Below, piece by piece: positions 1 through 6,657 of a stretch of 22,989 bases of DNA; the first letter of the stretch is position 1; each line of letters starts with the position of its first letter. This DNA is from a virus: IMG/VR virus record IMGVR_UViG_3300048838_000879, positions 1-22,989 of that record; one strand, 5' to 3'. The translations under genes and the position numbers were made by a program. Below the pieces are notes generated by a model. The model made no database searches. It saw only the letters and a program-made list of their open reading frames with translations, and was not told where the DNA came from.

Positions 1-127
1 ATTTGAGCCGTGGCTCCCCATATAAATAACGTCGTCTTGGCTCATGCTTTTTCCCCCAGGTAGTGTTTTCTGCTCTTTTTCATCATTCGATCAGCCAACT
101 CTTTTTCGGAGTCGCTCTGATTTTTAA
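1..127. repeat. Terminal direct repeat, copy 1 (circular-assembly overlap)
   Basis: These 127 bases recur exactly at 22863-22989 at an offset of 22,862. The repeat starts and ends inside coding sequence (scaffold and decoration genes) and shows no boundary signal. The length of 127 equals a maximum k-mer commonly used by short-read assemblers. It is therefore read as the overlap of a circular contig, not as a biological terminal redundancy. The genome may still be circularly permuted or linear in the virion. Confidence 0.93.
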
Positions 128-677
128 CGCCATTGTTTAGCTGCTTAGCTTTTTCAACTTTTCTGAGCGTCTCAAGTGTAGGCTCAAAAATCATTGAATA
201 GATACCCTCAACGCGCTCTTGTTTAACATTCTTTGTTAGTTTTAAAAATTGATCAAGCTCAACTTTTTGGCCGCTGGTCAAAAGGTCAAGATTTGCCTGG
301 ACTGCAAAAAACTCCGAAACGATGCCAACTTTGACGGCGCTGGCTTTTTCGATGGCCGTTGCATAGTTTTCTTTTTCTGCTTGATCAAAGAGCCCTTGGA
401 TATTGGGTGGCAATAGCCCAGCATTGTTTTTCACAAAGCTTTTGCTTTCAATATTGAAATTCAAAGCTGACTCCAATGACTTCTCATGTTTCGCTGCTTT
501 TTCCTTTTCCTCAGTATCTTTGCGCACCTTGTCAGCCAAGCTTGGATCATCATCGTCCTTTTTGGGAGCTGGCTTAAGTTTCGATATCTCATCGGCATGA
601 TCCTTTAAAGCCTTAGCATGGTCTGCTTTGATTTTTTCATTTTCGGCTTTCATGGCCGCAATCTCTTCTGGTGTCAC
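42..677 (-). CDS. Probable capsid scaffolding protein (211 aa)
   Basis: The protein is highly charged. A Lys/Glu/Asp-rich, helical, coiled-coil-like N-terminal half (about residues 1-75, with a DDDD stretch near 41-44) is followed by a helical C-terminal part. No catalytic or membrane motif is seen. The start is a GTG at 677, chosen because AAAGGAG lies 6 nt upstream. Its stop overlaps the start of the first decoration-like gene as ATGA (position 45, equal to 22907 in the second copy). It sits between the minor head protein and the decoration/major capsid genes, where phages usually encode scaffold and/or protease. The scaffold role is inferred from position and composition; no family was recognised. 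Confidence 0.5.
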   Translation of the reverse strand: MTPEEIAAMKAENEKIKADHAKALKDHADEISKLKPAPKKDDDDPSLADKVRKDTEEKEKAAKHEKSLESALNFNIESKSFVKNNAGLLPPNIQGLFDQAEKENYATAIEKASAVKVGIVSEFFAVQANLDLLTSGQKVELDQFLKLTKNVKQERVEGIYSMIFEPTLETLRKVEKAKQLNNGVKNQSDSEKELADRMMKKSRKHYLGEKA

Positions 678-692
678 GTATGTCTCCTTTGG

Positions 693-1232
693 TTATCCAA
701 GGTCTAGCTTGGTTTCGTCGGTTAAAATTTCAACTCCGCATTGGCAACCCCATTCGTCGCCTGGCTCTATAGTGTCACCGTCGTCACCGACAGGCAACCC
801 CTCACCAATGGTATATATTTTCCCGTATGCGCTCTGGTGCTGAGGCCTCGGCTCATCGGCGCTTGATGGCAACCAACGGGCTTTTTGGCCACGATATTTT
901 TCCTGAATGCCCTGGTGTACTTGATAAACAATCTCATTTTGAATGCGCTGAATGAATTGCTTGGGATCACTCAAGATAGCCTTTTTTTCAGCAGTGCCAG
1001 CACTCTTTTCGAAGTCATTGGCAATGATCGTGTTGGCAATTCGCTGCTTATATCCAAGCAGTGTTTTCCTAGCGACTTTTCCGAGTGATCCATTGTCGAT
1101 TGGGATTTCATCGGTGCCGATATTCGCTAGAATTGTGCGCTTGACTGAAAGCTGGCCTGAGACCATTCGCTTGATCTTGGCCTTAGGCGCTATTTTAGCC
1201 AGCATCTTGGTTGGATCGAAAATTATTGCCAT
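693..1232 (-). CDS. Phage Mu gpF-like minor head (head morphogenesis) protein
   Basis: The C-terminal third carries the typical pattern of the Mu gpF-like family: ARWLPSSADEPRPQHQ, then YGKIYTIGEGLP, then a PGDEWGCQCG motif near the end. The family helps assemble the head near the portal vertex. At 179 aa the protein is shorter than many gpF homologues, which often carry a longer N-terminal helical part. The start ATG at 1232 overlaps the stop of the 49-aa gene upstream as TAATG. The gene lies after portal and before the probable scaffold, the usual order. The family call is fairly confident; the exact role in this phage is inferred. Confidence 0.72.
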   Translation of the reverse strand: MAIIFDPTKMLAKIAPKAKIKRMVSGQLSVKRTILANIGTDEIPIDNGSLGKVARKTLLGYKQRIANTIIANDFEKSAGTAEKKAILSDPKQFIQRIQNEIVYQVHQGIQEKYRGQKARWLPSSADEPRPQHQSAYGKIYTIGEGLPVGDDGDTIEPGDEWGCQCGVEILTDETKLDLG

Positions 1233-1381
1233 TATTTTTTAAATAAGCCTCTCATGATTCGCTCACGCAATCCCATTGGATCCATTTTTTTAAAGGTGCC
1301 ACCATTCATCATGTGGCGTGAGGCTTTGCGCTGCTTTTTTGAAAACGGCTGACCATGATCGTTAAGCTGACTCTGTTTCAT
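1232..1381 (-). CDS. Small basic hypothetical protein (49 aa)
   Basis: The gene starts at ATG 1381, preceded by GGGGGA a few bases upstream, and ends in TAA at 1232, which overlaps the next gene as TAATG. The product begins MKQSQLNDHGQPFSKKQRKA and is rich in Lys, Arg and Met, so it is basic, possibly nucleic-acid binding or a small virion part. It overlaps the zinc-finger gene upstream by 20 nt in another frame. It fills the only gap between that gene and the gpF-like gene. The Shine-Dalgarno and coupled stop-start support it as real. No family recognised. Confidence 0.6.
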   Translation of the reverse strand: MKQSQLNDHGQPFSKKQRKASRHMMNGGTFKKMDPMGLRERIMRGLFKK

Positions 1382-1556
1382 CAATCCCCCTGGATTTTGT
1401 TAGGTGCCAATGCCCGCAAAGGTGGCACTCATATTTTCTCTGATTAAATTTGGAGGCATATTTCGATGCCTCGGTGCTCTTAAACTTCTTTTTTCTGTCG
1501 CATGACATATAGGCCCATTGGCTTTCGCTATATCGACGCTTACGACCGAGTCCCAT
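1362..1556 (-). CDS. Small CxxC/HxH zinc-finger-like protein (64 aa)
   Basis: The N-terminus is basic (MGLGRKRRYS), and YECHLCGHWHLTKSRG near residues 42-57 supplies C44, C47, H49 and H51, a compact possible metal site. Short phage proteins with a CxxCGxWHLT pattern are common near terminase and portal genes, but I know of no firm function. The start lies 3 nt downstream of the portal stop. Metal binding is inferred only from residue spacing. Confidence 0.62.
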   Translation of the reverse strand: MGLGRKRRYSESQWAYMSCDRKKKFKSTEASKYASKFNQRKYECHLCGHWHLTKSRGIDETESA

Positions 1557-1559
1557 ACC

Positions 1560-2693
1560 CTAAGCCTTTGGAGGGAATGCATTCGGTGGCTTTTGACCTG
1601 GAACTGGTGGCTTTTCAATAGGCTTTCCAGTTTTAGGATCAATTGCCGGTGGTGCATTTGGATCAATGACGGGCTCTGGCTCAGGGCCATCACCAACCTC
1701 ATCCAAATCAAGGCCAAAAGCTTTATTTACGATCAGAGTTTTATTTTCAGCTCCCAGGTGCTCATCTGACGTGCGGTCAAATGTCTCAAGCACTTTGAGT
1801 GCGGTATCAAGGCCCTCAGTATCCTCTGATTTGAATGTAGTTTTTATGGCAAAAAGGCTGTCAATGATCGGCTTGATGACGCTGAAATAGTAACCTTTAA
1901 GGCCACGGTCAACTGCTTTGCTGTCTTTTTTCCCTGAGTCACCTAGGCCCGTTGATTGCTCACCATTGAAATAGCTTGATGGCATCCCCAAATAAAATGA
2001 CTGCTTTTTCCCGATCAATTCTAGGGCCGAATTCGTCGCTGTCATGTCAGGGGTGAGTGACTCAATGATGTCTTTGGCATCCATGAGCACGTCTTTTCCA
2101 GCTCCCAGGCCCTCAGCCATCTTTTTGGCCTGAGCTTTGGCAACGGCACTGTCACTCATGCTCACTGAGCCGCGCAAATCATTGATTTTGATTTGGATGG
2201 CTTTTGACAGGTTGCTTTGTTTCCATAGGCCACCGACAGCGCAATATTCCAGCATAGAGTAAAATCTAACCAGCTTGCTTTTATCATAGTTTTTAAAGGT
2301 GACGAAAATGCCAATCGCACCCTTGTCGAGATTTACGGCCTCAGCTTTTTCCTTGTAGCCATCCCGGATCCTTGTCTCCTCAAGTGAGGTGGCTTTTCTG
2401 ATGACCTTGGTGGATGCAACCCAAACTAAAAATAAATCTTTTTGAGCAACCATGGCTTTGGCAACCAGAGTCACCAGGCCATCTTGGCTTTCAGATGCAA
2501 GGCAATTATCCCAAAGCAGAGTTTTCTTTTCCTCTGGGATGCCCTGAGTGCGCTCAAGGGTATCTGTTAAAATGCGCGTGTAAATATTTTGGACGTCAAC
2601 GTCAACGAATACGGCTGACGCAATCGGTATCGGGTATATATCTGGCAATTCATCAGCAACCGCTGACGTGCCTAAAAATCCAAGCCAACTCAT
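1560..2693 (-). CDS. Probable portal protein (377 aa)
   Basis: Placed between terminase and the Mu gpF-like protein, the standard portal position. The central part has portal-like features: a long helical region, then GKKQSFYLGMPSSYFNGE and a segment resembling portal wing and clip regions (VDRGLKGYYFSVIKPIIDSL). The C-terminal tail, roughly from residue 335, is Pro- and Asp-rich and probably disordered. At 377 aa it is short for a portal (often 400-550 aa), which fits the reduced genome. The start ATG at 2693 directly follows the upstream TAA, with GGAGG within the preceding 10 nt. Identity rests mainly on context and general resemblance. Confidence 0.68.
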   Translation of the reverse strand: MSWLGFLGTSAVADELPDIYPIPIASAVFVDVDVQNIYTRILTDTLERTQGIPEEKKTLLWDNCLASESQDGLVTLVAKAMVAQKDLFLVWVASTKVIRKATSLEETRIRDGYKEKAEAVNLDKGAIGIFVTFKNYDKSKLVRFYSMLEYCAVGGLWKQSNLSKAIQIKINDLRGSVSMSDSAVAKAQAKKMAEGLGAGKDVLMDAKDIIESLTPDMTATNSALELIGKKQSFYLGMPSSYFNGEQSTGLGDSGKKDSKAVDRGLKGYYFSVIKPIIDSLFAIKTTFKSEDTEGLDTALKVLETFDRTSDEHLGAENKTLIVNKAFGLDLDEVGDGPEPEPVIDPNAPPAIDPKTGKPIEKPPVPGQKPPNAFPPKA

Positions 2694-2924
2694 TTATGCC
2701 TCCGGTGTCCAAGCGTCTAGGGATTTTCGAACTGCTTTGGCTGATTGGGCCAAGTCAGCCTCAGCCCTCATCAAAGTTTCGCTGGTTTGAGGCAATTGCA
2801 CTTTTAATTTATTGTATGCCTTGAGCTTTGCTGCATGAGCATTGTAAGCCGCTTGGACATCCAAAGGTGCCTTATTGAAAGCGACTGCAAGCAAAATCTC
2901 TTTATCGTCACGACTGATTTCCAC
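2694..2924 (-). CDS. Hypothetical helical protein between terminase and portal (76 aa)
   Basis: The start is a GTG at 2924, supported by GGGGGA 5 nt upstream. The product is mostly alpha-helical by composition, rich in Ala, Lys and Leu, with heptad-like spacing over residues 10-65. It is encoded 11 nt after terminase and immediately before portal. Small proteins here can be head-assembly or packaging helpers, but nothing in the sequence proves this. Because the terminase carries its own TerS-like region, this is unlikely to be a classic small terminase, although that cannot be excluded. Confidence 0.6.
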   Translation of the reverse strand: MEISRDDKEILLAVAFNKAPLDVQAAYNAHAAKLKAYNKLKVQLPQTSETLMRAEADLAQSAKAVRKSLDAWTPEA

Positions 2925-2935
2925 GTAAATCCCCC

Positions 2936-4465
2936 TTATTTTTTCCCTTTAATATAGCCGATGCATTCAAGACATCGTGCAAGCGAGTCCGGTGCATCGT
3001 CAAATTCAGCGCCATACTCATATTTAATTACATGATCAGTGTAGACCTTATCGGAGTCACGGCTCAAATGTATCAAATTGGCGTAAGATCCAGCGGCCAT
3101 GATGACAGCGTGCTTATTAGTATCTGAATGCTTTCGCACGACACCGATCCCGTGAGGACCAAGCAATGCTCTGAGTTGATCAATGGGCTGACTCCCCGTT
3201 GAATTGGTCTCAAACCACACTTGCTTTACTCCCTTGGACTTGAAAGCTTTTATCATTTCGTCAGTGCAATGATACCAAGCCCTTTTCCAAGCTTTCCCAT
3301 AAACCGCAACGCCATTCATCAAGCCGCGCACAATGCTGATTGCCGTGTAGTCGCCACCGTCAGAGGGATCAATGAACGCGACTGACTCCCCTGCTGGATA
3401 CTGATCAATGTACCTAATGCCTGCAAAGGGCATAGATCCCTCGATCGGGACCTTTAGGTGATAACTCATCTCAATTGATACGGGATCAATCCCGGCCGCT
3501 AACATGGCCTTTAAATCGGCATCTAGTTGAGGGATCGTCCCGTGAGGCACTTCGAGCTTTTTCAATATTGGACGCAATGTGGCATAAAGATCATCTGCAT
3601 GAGCTGGCTGACCGATCACCAGCACGTTTTTGCAGAGCTTGTAAGCCTCATCGTATTTGCGCTTAACGAGCTTTCGCATGGCTGCTGAGATGTCCTCCTC
3701 AGTCACGGGATCATCCATGATGATATTCTTTGGATGGCGACCACGCATTGAGGTCCGAATGGTGATGGCCTCGACGCTGTAGTCCTTACCTATATTGCCT
3801 TTGACCTTGATGTATTTGGAGTTTCGCTTTTCCATGATGACAGCGTTGGCCTCAAGAGCGTTGGCAATTTCCTCTAGGATTGCAGCGTTTCGAGCGGCGG
3901 TCTTTGTGACGATCAGGATCCTGGCATCAGAGCCATATAAATACACGTGGTAAGCGGCTCCCATGATCGTTATGTAGTCGGTTTTGCCGTATCCCCTTGA
4001 GCCCAAGAGGAGCCTTGCGTCCTCATCGTTAAATGCGAATTCATACATCCCGACTTGAGCGTCAAATGGCTCTGGATAACCGGCCTTTTTGCAAAACTCT
4101 TTGAAAGTGAGCTTTCCAGCGGGTGGGACGAATGCTGGATCGGTTATGTCTTGAGGAGGTGGCCTATCGGGGTTTTCATTGGGGAGCATCTTTTTATCAA
4201 GGTAGATGGCCATGGTGGCCGCTCCCGGGCCCATGCGCTCCATGATCTCAAATTGGGCTTTTCTGAGCCTAACTCGACCGGCCAAAACCCTTTTGCTCCA
4301 GATGTCCGATAGTTTTTCGCCAAGGTCACGCTGACAGAGCTTGTCTAGCCAGTCTTTTGAGATGTCAAACCAGGCCGCAACCTCATCCTGGGTGCATTGC
4401 ATGCCTACGAGTCTATGAAACTCGTCCCAGTTGATCTTTTTGCGCTCAGGTCCCCTTTTTCCCAT
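2936..4465 (-). CDS. Terminase large subunit with N-terminal TerS-like HTH region (509 aa)
   Basis: DNA-packaging motor. Walker A is GSRGYGKT (155-162). Walker B is IIMDD (248-252). The RNase H-like nuclease acidic residues are seen at FIDPSDGGDY (D366), WFETNS (E419) and EFDDAPDS (D490/D493). Residues about 12-95 resemble the HTH region of small terminase subunits: CTQDEVAAWFDISKDWLDKL, then RVRLRKAQFEI and ATMAIYLDKK, the pattern usually seen in a separate TerS gene. No separate TerS is evident, so one chain may supply both DNA recognition and ATPase/nuclease. There is no strong Shine-Dalgarno before ATG 4465. Confidence 0.93.
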   Translation of the reverse strand: MGKRGPERKKINWDEFHRLVGMQCTQDEVAAWFDISKDWLDKLCQRDLGEKLSDIWSKRVLAGRVRLRKAQFEIMERMGPGAATMAIYLDKKMLPNENPDRPPPQDITDPAFVPPAGKLTFKEFCKKAGYPEPFDAQVGMYEFAFNDEDARLLLGSRGYGKTDYITIMGAAYHVYLYGSDARILIVTKTAARNAAILEEIANALEANAVIMEKRNSKYIKVKGNIGKDYSVEAITIRTSMRGRHPKNIIMDDPVTEEDISAAMRKLVKRKYDEAYKLCKNVLVIGQPAHADDLYATLRPILKKLEVPHGTIPQLDADLKAMLAAGIDPVSIEMSYHLKVPIEGSMPFAGIRYIDQYPAGESVAFIDPSDGGDYTAISIVRGLMNGVAVYGKAWKRAWYHCTDEMIKAFKSKGVKQVWFETNSTGSQPIDQLRALLGPHGIGVVRKHSDTNKHAVIMAAGSYANLIHLSRDSDKVYTDHVIKYEYGAEFDDAPDSLARCLECIGYIKGKK

Positions 4466-4497
4466 GATTAGATGGTATCAGGCATTGAGACACCCGA

Positions 4498-4776
4498 TCA
4501 CCCTTTGGGTTTTTTTGTGGGGAGTAAACTGAATACGACGCGGCTAGAGTCGAGCTGAAACACGTAACCGACCTGAAATTCGAGCGGCCTTGACTCAGTA
4601 AAACCCCTCGCCTGGTGTTTAGCTGCATTGGGATTTTCTGGCTCTGGATCCCATTCTTTTAAAATCACGATGTCACCATACTGAAACCCCCGGTCATTTT
4701 CTCTGACCTCGAATGTCTTAGTGCCATCGGCAACCCTGCAATAATATTGAGGCCAAATCTTTAGCTCATGCCTCAT
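4498..4776 (-). CDS. DUF3850/ASCH-like RNA-binding-fold protein (92 aa)
   Basis: The N-terminus (HELKIWPQYYCRVADGTKTFEVREND, given here as the pattern HELKIWP...GTKTFEVR.ND) and the following RGFQYGDIVILKEWDP match the DUF3850 pattern, an ASCH/PUA-related fold thought to bind RNA or modified bases. Such genes are frequent in phages but lack a proven role. The ATG at 4776 follows the upstream TAG by 2 nt, so translation is probably coupled. It lies between an unknown gene and terminase. Confidence 0.72.
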   Translation of the reverse strand: MRHELKIWPQYYCRVADGTKTFEVRENDRGFQYGDIVILKEWDPEPENPNAAKHQARGFTESRPLEFQVGYVFQLDSSRVVFSLLPTKKPKG

Positions 4777-4778
4777 GA

Positions 4779-5003
4779 CTATTTACCGTGCGTGAAAATA
4801 AACCAGCCATCTCGAATTGCGGCCTGAGGGCTTTCATAAGCTCTTGTTTTTCTGGGTTTTGATGCAGTTAAAAGAAAAAATCGGTCATTGCCGAAACGCT
4901 TTTTTGCGCCATGATATTGATATGAGCCGACTGAGGGCTTGAAACCACGCTTTTTATTAGTCCAAACTGAGCCGCGTTGACGATTGTCTTTAGATTTTGC
5001 CAT
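4779..5003 (-). CDS. Small basic hypothetical protein (74 aa)
   Basis: The start is placed at ATG 5003 because GGAGG lies 5 nt upstream; a frame extension upstream would put the start before this ribosome site. The product begins MAKSKDNRQRGSVWTNKK and is rich in Lys, Arg, Gly and aromatic residues, suggesting nucleic-acid contact. It ends with GWFIFTHGK. No recognised domain. It follows the methyltransferase-like gene with a 52-nt gap and precedes the DUF3850-like gene by 2 nt. Confidence 0.62.
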   Translation of the reverse strand: MAKSKDNRQRGSVWTNKKRGFKPSVGSYQYHGAKKRFGNDRFFLLTASKPRKTRAYESPQAAIRDGWFIFTHGK

Positions 5004-5055
5004 TGATGCCTCCATTGATTGACAGTGACCAATGGTATCTGAGCTGCAATGAATG

Positions 5056-5500
5056 TCAAAAACGTCTGAGCATCACCCAAAAAGTTTGAGACCGATGACC
5101 AAATTTAGTGTGGTGTCCAAATAAAGGCTCCCAGTGATTTGCCATTAGATTGAGAATCCGGGGGAGTTTTATGTCGTGAGTATTCCATTTGAAAGCCATT
5201 AGAGCACCTGGGATTGAAACCCTATGGGCCTCAGCCGATGAGTGTTTTATGGCGTCCAAAATTTCAGCGGTTGAAAAATTGCCGTATCGTTTCCCCATGT
5301 CACTATTTGGCCCGCATGGCAAATGGGGTGGGTCATACACAATGAGCGTGTAACCGTCACCGACAGCGGCCGGGATGCTCCGCGTGTCGCACACGATGTC
5401 AGGCTCCCATTTCGGGCCTAATATCTAAAAAAGTTGCTAATGGGTTTTTTTTATCAAACCATACAGCTCTTTTTCCAGCTGTTAGATCAAGGATTTTCAT
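5056..5500 (-). pseudogene. SAM-dependent methyltransferase-like gene, split by a one-base frame change
   Basis: Two adjacent frames together make one class I methyltransferase-like protein of about 147 aa. The first frame (start ATG 5500, stop 5399) gives MKILDLTAGKRAVWFDKK, a motif-I-like start, and ends LDIRPEMGA. The second frame (open to 5056) continues EPDIVCDTRSIP and carries LIVYDPPHLP, a DPPY/DPPH catalytic motif. Removing one G from GGG at 5406-5408 would join them as RPEMEPDIVCDTR, the family-like reading. The cause may be a sequencing indel, a real mutation, or +1 frameshifting. The target base is unknown. The start lies one base after the stop of the glycine-repeat gene. Confidence 0.68.
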
Positions 5501-5501
5501 A

Positions 5502-5777
5502 TCAGCCATAGCCAGAGCCATAGCCATCGCCATCGCCAGAGCCATAGCCATCGCCATCGCCAGAGCCATAGCCATAGCCAGAGCCATAGCCATCGCCATC
5601 GCCAGAGCCATAGCCATAGCCATAGCCAGAGCCAGAGCCATCGCCAGAGCCATAGCCAGAGCCATAGCCATCGCCAGAGCCAGAGCCAGAGCCAGAGCCA
5701 TCGCCATAGCCAGAGCCATCGCCATAGCCATAGCCAGAGCCAGAGCCAGAGCCATCGTTAATTTTTATACTTTCCAT
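5502..5777 (-). CDS. Gly-[Ser/Tyr/Asp] dipeptide-repeat protein (91 aa)
   Basis: A short leader, MESIKIND, is followed by 41 Gly-x pairs in which x is only Ser (17), Tyr (14) or Asp (10). Every Gly codon is GGC, and x is always TCT, TAT or GAT. The chain should be disordered or sticky, like other Gly/Ser/Tyr-rich low-complexity proteins; no enzyme or membrane motif is seen. It starts inside the end of the DUF6948-like gene (13-nt overlap), with a weak ribosome site, and stops one base before the methyltransferase ATG. Because 6 bp equals two codons, repeat-number change keeps the frame. Whether this frame is translated cannot be proven, since all frames are open here. Function unknown. Confidence 0.6.
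   Translation of the reverse strand: MESIKINDGSGSGSGYGYGDGSGYGDGSGSGSGSGDGYGSGYGSGDGSGSGYGYGYGSGDGDGYGSGYGYGSGDGDGYGSGDGDGYGSGYG
5505..5756. repeat. Tandem hexanucleotide array (minus strand GGC-TCT/TAT/GAT)
   Basis: About 42 units of 6 bp without a single interruption. On the minus strand each unit is GGC plus TCT, TAT or GAT. A higher-order 24-bp pattern (Ser-Asp-Asp-Tyr units) recurs towards the 3' end, which suggests slippage or unequal exchange on more than one scale. The array leaves all six frames open, which explains the long alanine/leucine/methionine frame on the same strand. Read length may affect the unit count. Confidence 0.96.
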
Positions 5778-6061
5778 TCTGGCACCGACTGAATTGCCTT
5801 GATTGCCTCTTTACGACAAGTCGCAATTTCAAAGCCCTGTGGGCTGACAATTTCAGTTTTCAAAACAGCGCCTCCAAATTTATTAGTACCATTTGCCGGG
5901 CCAGTATTTGCAACCTGGGATAAGCTTGCACCAGCCCATTGCCAAAGACGTCTAGACTCTGAAAGTATAACGGTGTCACCTTTGCGAGATTCTAAATATC
6001 CCGAATGAACACCTGCAGTGTGAGACCTGACTATAACGTATGGTTTTTGTTTTTTTGACAT
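5765..6061 (-). CDS. DUF6948-like phage protein (98 aa)
   Basis: The pattern YVIVRSHTAGVHSGYLESRKG, followed by VILSESRRLWQWAGA, resembles the DUF6948 family of small phage proteins of unknown role. The start is ATG 6061 because AGGAG lies 6 nt upstream; an upstream in-frame codon at 6109 would overlap the previous gene and has no such site. The 3' end overlaps the glycine-repeat gene by 13 nt. The domain call is from memory of the motif; function unknown. Confidence 0.7.
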   Translation of the reverse strand: MSKKQKPYVIVRSHTAGVHSGYLESRKGDTVILSESRRLWQWAGASLSQVANTGPANGTNKFGGAVLKTEIVSPQGFEIATCRKEAIKAIQSVPEWKV

Positions 6062-6093
6062 TTTATCTCCTTTTTTTGGCCGCTTGGCCGTTG

Positions 6094-6324
6094 TTATTTT
6101 TGCCACCATTTCAATCCCTCATCTGAGTCTGCGTTTTCCCTTGGCTGACGCACTTCTTTTTTGCGAAACCTCAGCCTCTCATAAATCTCATTCCAACCCA
6201 TTCGAAAGGCAATTGTTTCAATGGCTAAAAGTTTATGCTCTGCATAGGCATCGTTTGAGCGCATGAGCAGCTCATTGGTGTAGTCGTTGACAATCTCTTT
6301 GGCTGATCGGCGCTCACGTCTCAC
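6094..6324 (-). CDS. Hypothetical charged helical protein (76 aa)
   Basis: The start is a GTG at 6324, overlapping the upstream gene by 11 nt. The product is rich in Arg, Glu and Lys and predominantly helical (RRERRSAKEIVNDYTNELL), ending GLKWWQK. No recognised motif, signal peptide or membrane span. It belongs to the early block between the exonuclease and the DUF6948-like gene. A small regulatory or nucleic-acid-associated role is possible but not shown. Confidence 0.58.
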   Translation of the reverse strand: MRRERRSAKEIVNDYTNELLMRSNDAYAEHKLLAIETIAFRMGWNEIYERLRFRKKEVRQPRENADSDEGLKWWQK

Positions 6325-6508
6325 TGTCAGGATCCTTGATGTAAGCTTGAAATTTTTTAAAACCCCAAGCTGCTTGCAGCATTATCCAAGCGACATTGAA
6401 TGCCTCTAAGTCATGCTTTGGGATTTTATTGAAAGGAGTCGTTCGATATTTTTTGATCAATAGCTTTGACTCTTTGATCGTCGCGTCGATTGTGTCGTAA
6501 GCAATCAT
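6314..6508 (-). CDS. Hypothetical small protein (64 aa)
   Basis: The ATG at 6508 overlaps the stop of the 50-aa membrane protein gene as ATGA, and GGGGGG lies just upstream, so this start is preferred over a TTG four codons earlier. The product begins MIAYDTIDATIKESKLLIKK and contains a central helix with several Trp and Phe residues. No family recognised. Coupling to both neighbours suggests it belongs to the same translational unit. Confidence 0.58.
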   Translation of the reverse strand: MIAYDTIDATIKESKLLIKKYRTTPFNKIPKHDLEAFNVAWIMLQAAWGFKKFQAYIKDPDSET

Positions 6509-6657
6509 GGCACCCCCCAAGGCAAAACCACATAAATATATCCAATCACGAAACCAGCCGTTACGCCAATGAATGCACCAGCAAAAAAACCAACTGACTC
6601 AAAAATTGCCCTTGAAAATATCAATGGGATTGTCAAATTCACTGGCTCTGATTTCAT
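6505..6657 (-). CDS. Small membrane protein (50 aa)
   Basis: The start ATG at 6657 overlaps the exonuclease stop (ATGA), and the stop overlaps the next start (ATGA). The N-terminus MKSEPVNLTIPLIFSRAIF leads into a hydrophobic stretch of about 25 residues with small residues (VGFFAGAFIGVTAGFVIGYI), a likely single or hairpin membrane span with a GxxxA-type helix face. The chain ends VVLPWGVP. It exactly fills a gap otherwise lacking a gene. The role is unknown; a host-membrane or exclusion factor is possible. Confidence 0.65.
   Translation of the reverse strand: MKSEPVNLTIPLIFSRAIFESVGFFAGAFIGVTAGFVIGYIYVVLPWGVP

Noticed and set aside
1-127. Biological direct terminal repeat (as in T7-like phages)
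   Set aside because: The exact length of 127, lying within coding sequence, and continuous frames across the join point to assembly overlap. Read-end mapping could still show real termini elsewhere.
4468-4485. Five-codon mini-frame (MPDTI) ending three bases before the terminase start
   Set aside because: It could couple translation to terminase, which lacks a good ribosome site, but a five-codon frame occurs easily by chance and the upstream GGGTG is weak.
5443-5450. A second A AAA AAC heptamer, inside the methyltransferase-like gene (GAT AAA AAA AAC)
   Set aside because: A -1 shift here meets a stop after about ten codons, and the join needed downstream is +1, so this site cannot restore the protein.
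5502-5756. Array of short repeats resembling a CRISPR or a diversity-generating template
   Set aside because: The units are 6 bp with no spacers, no repeat-spacer periodicity and no cas or reverse transcriptase gene. The pattern is a simple-sequence array in a reading frame.
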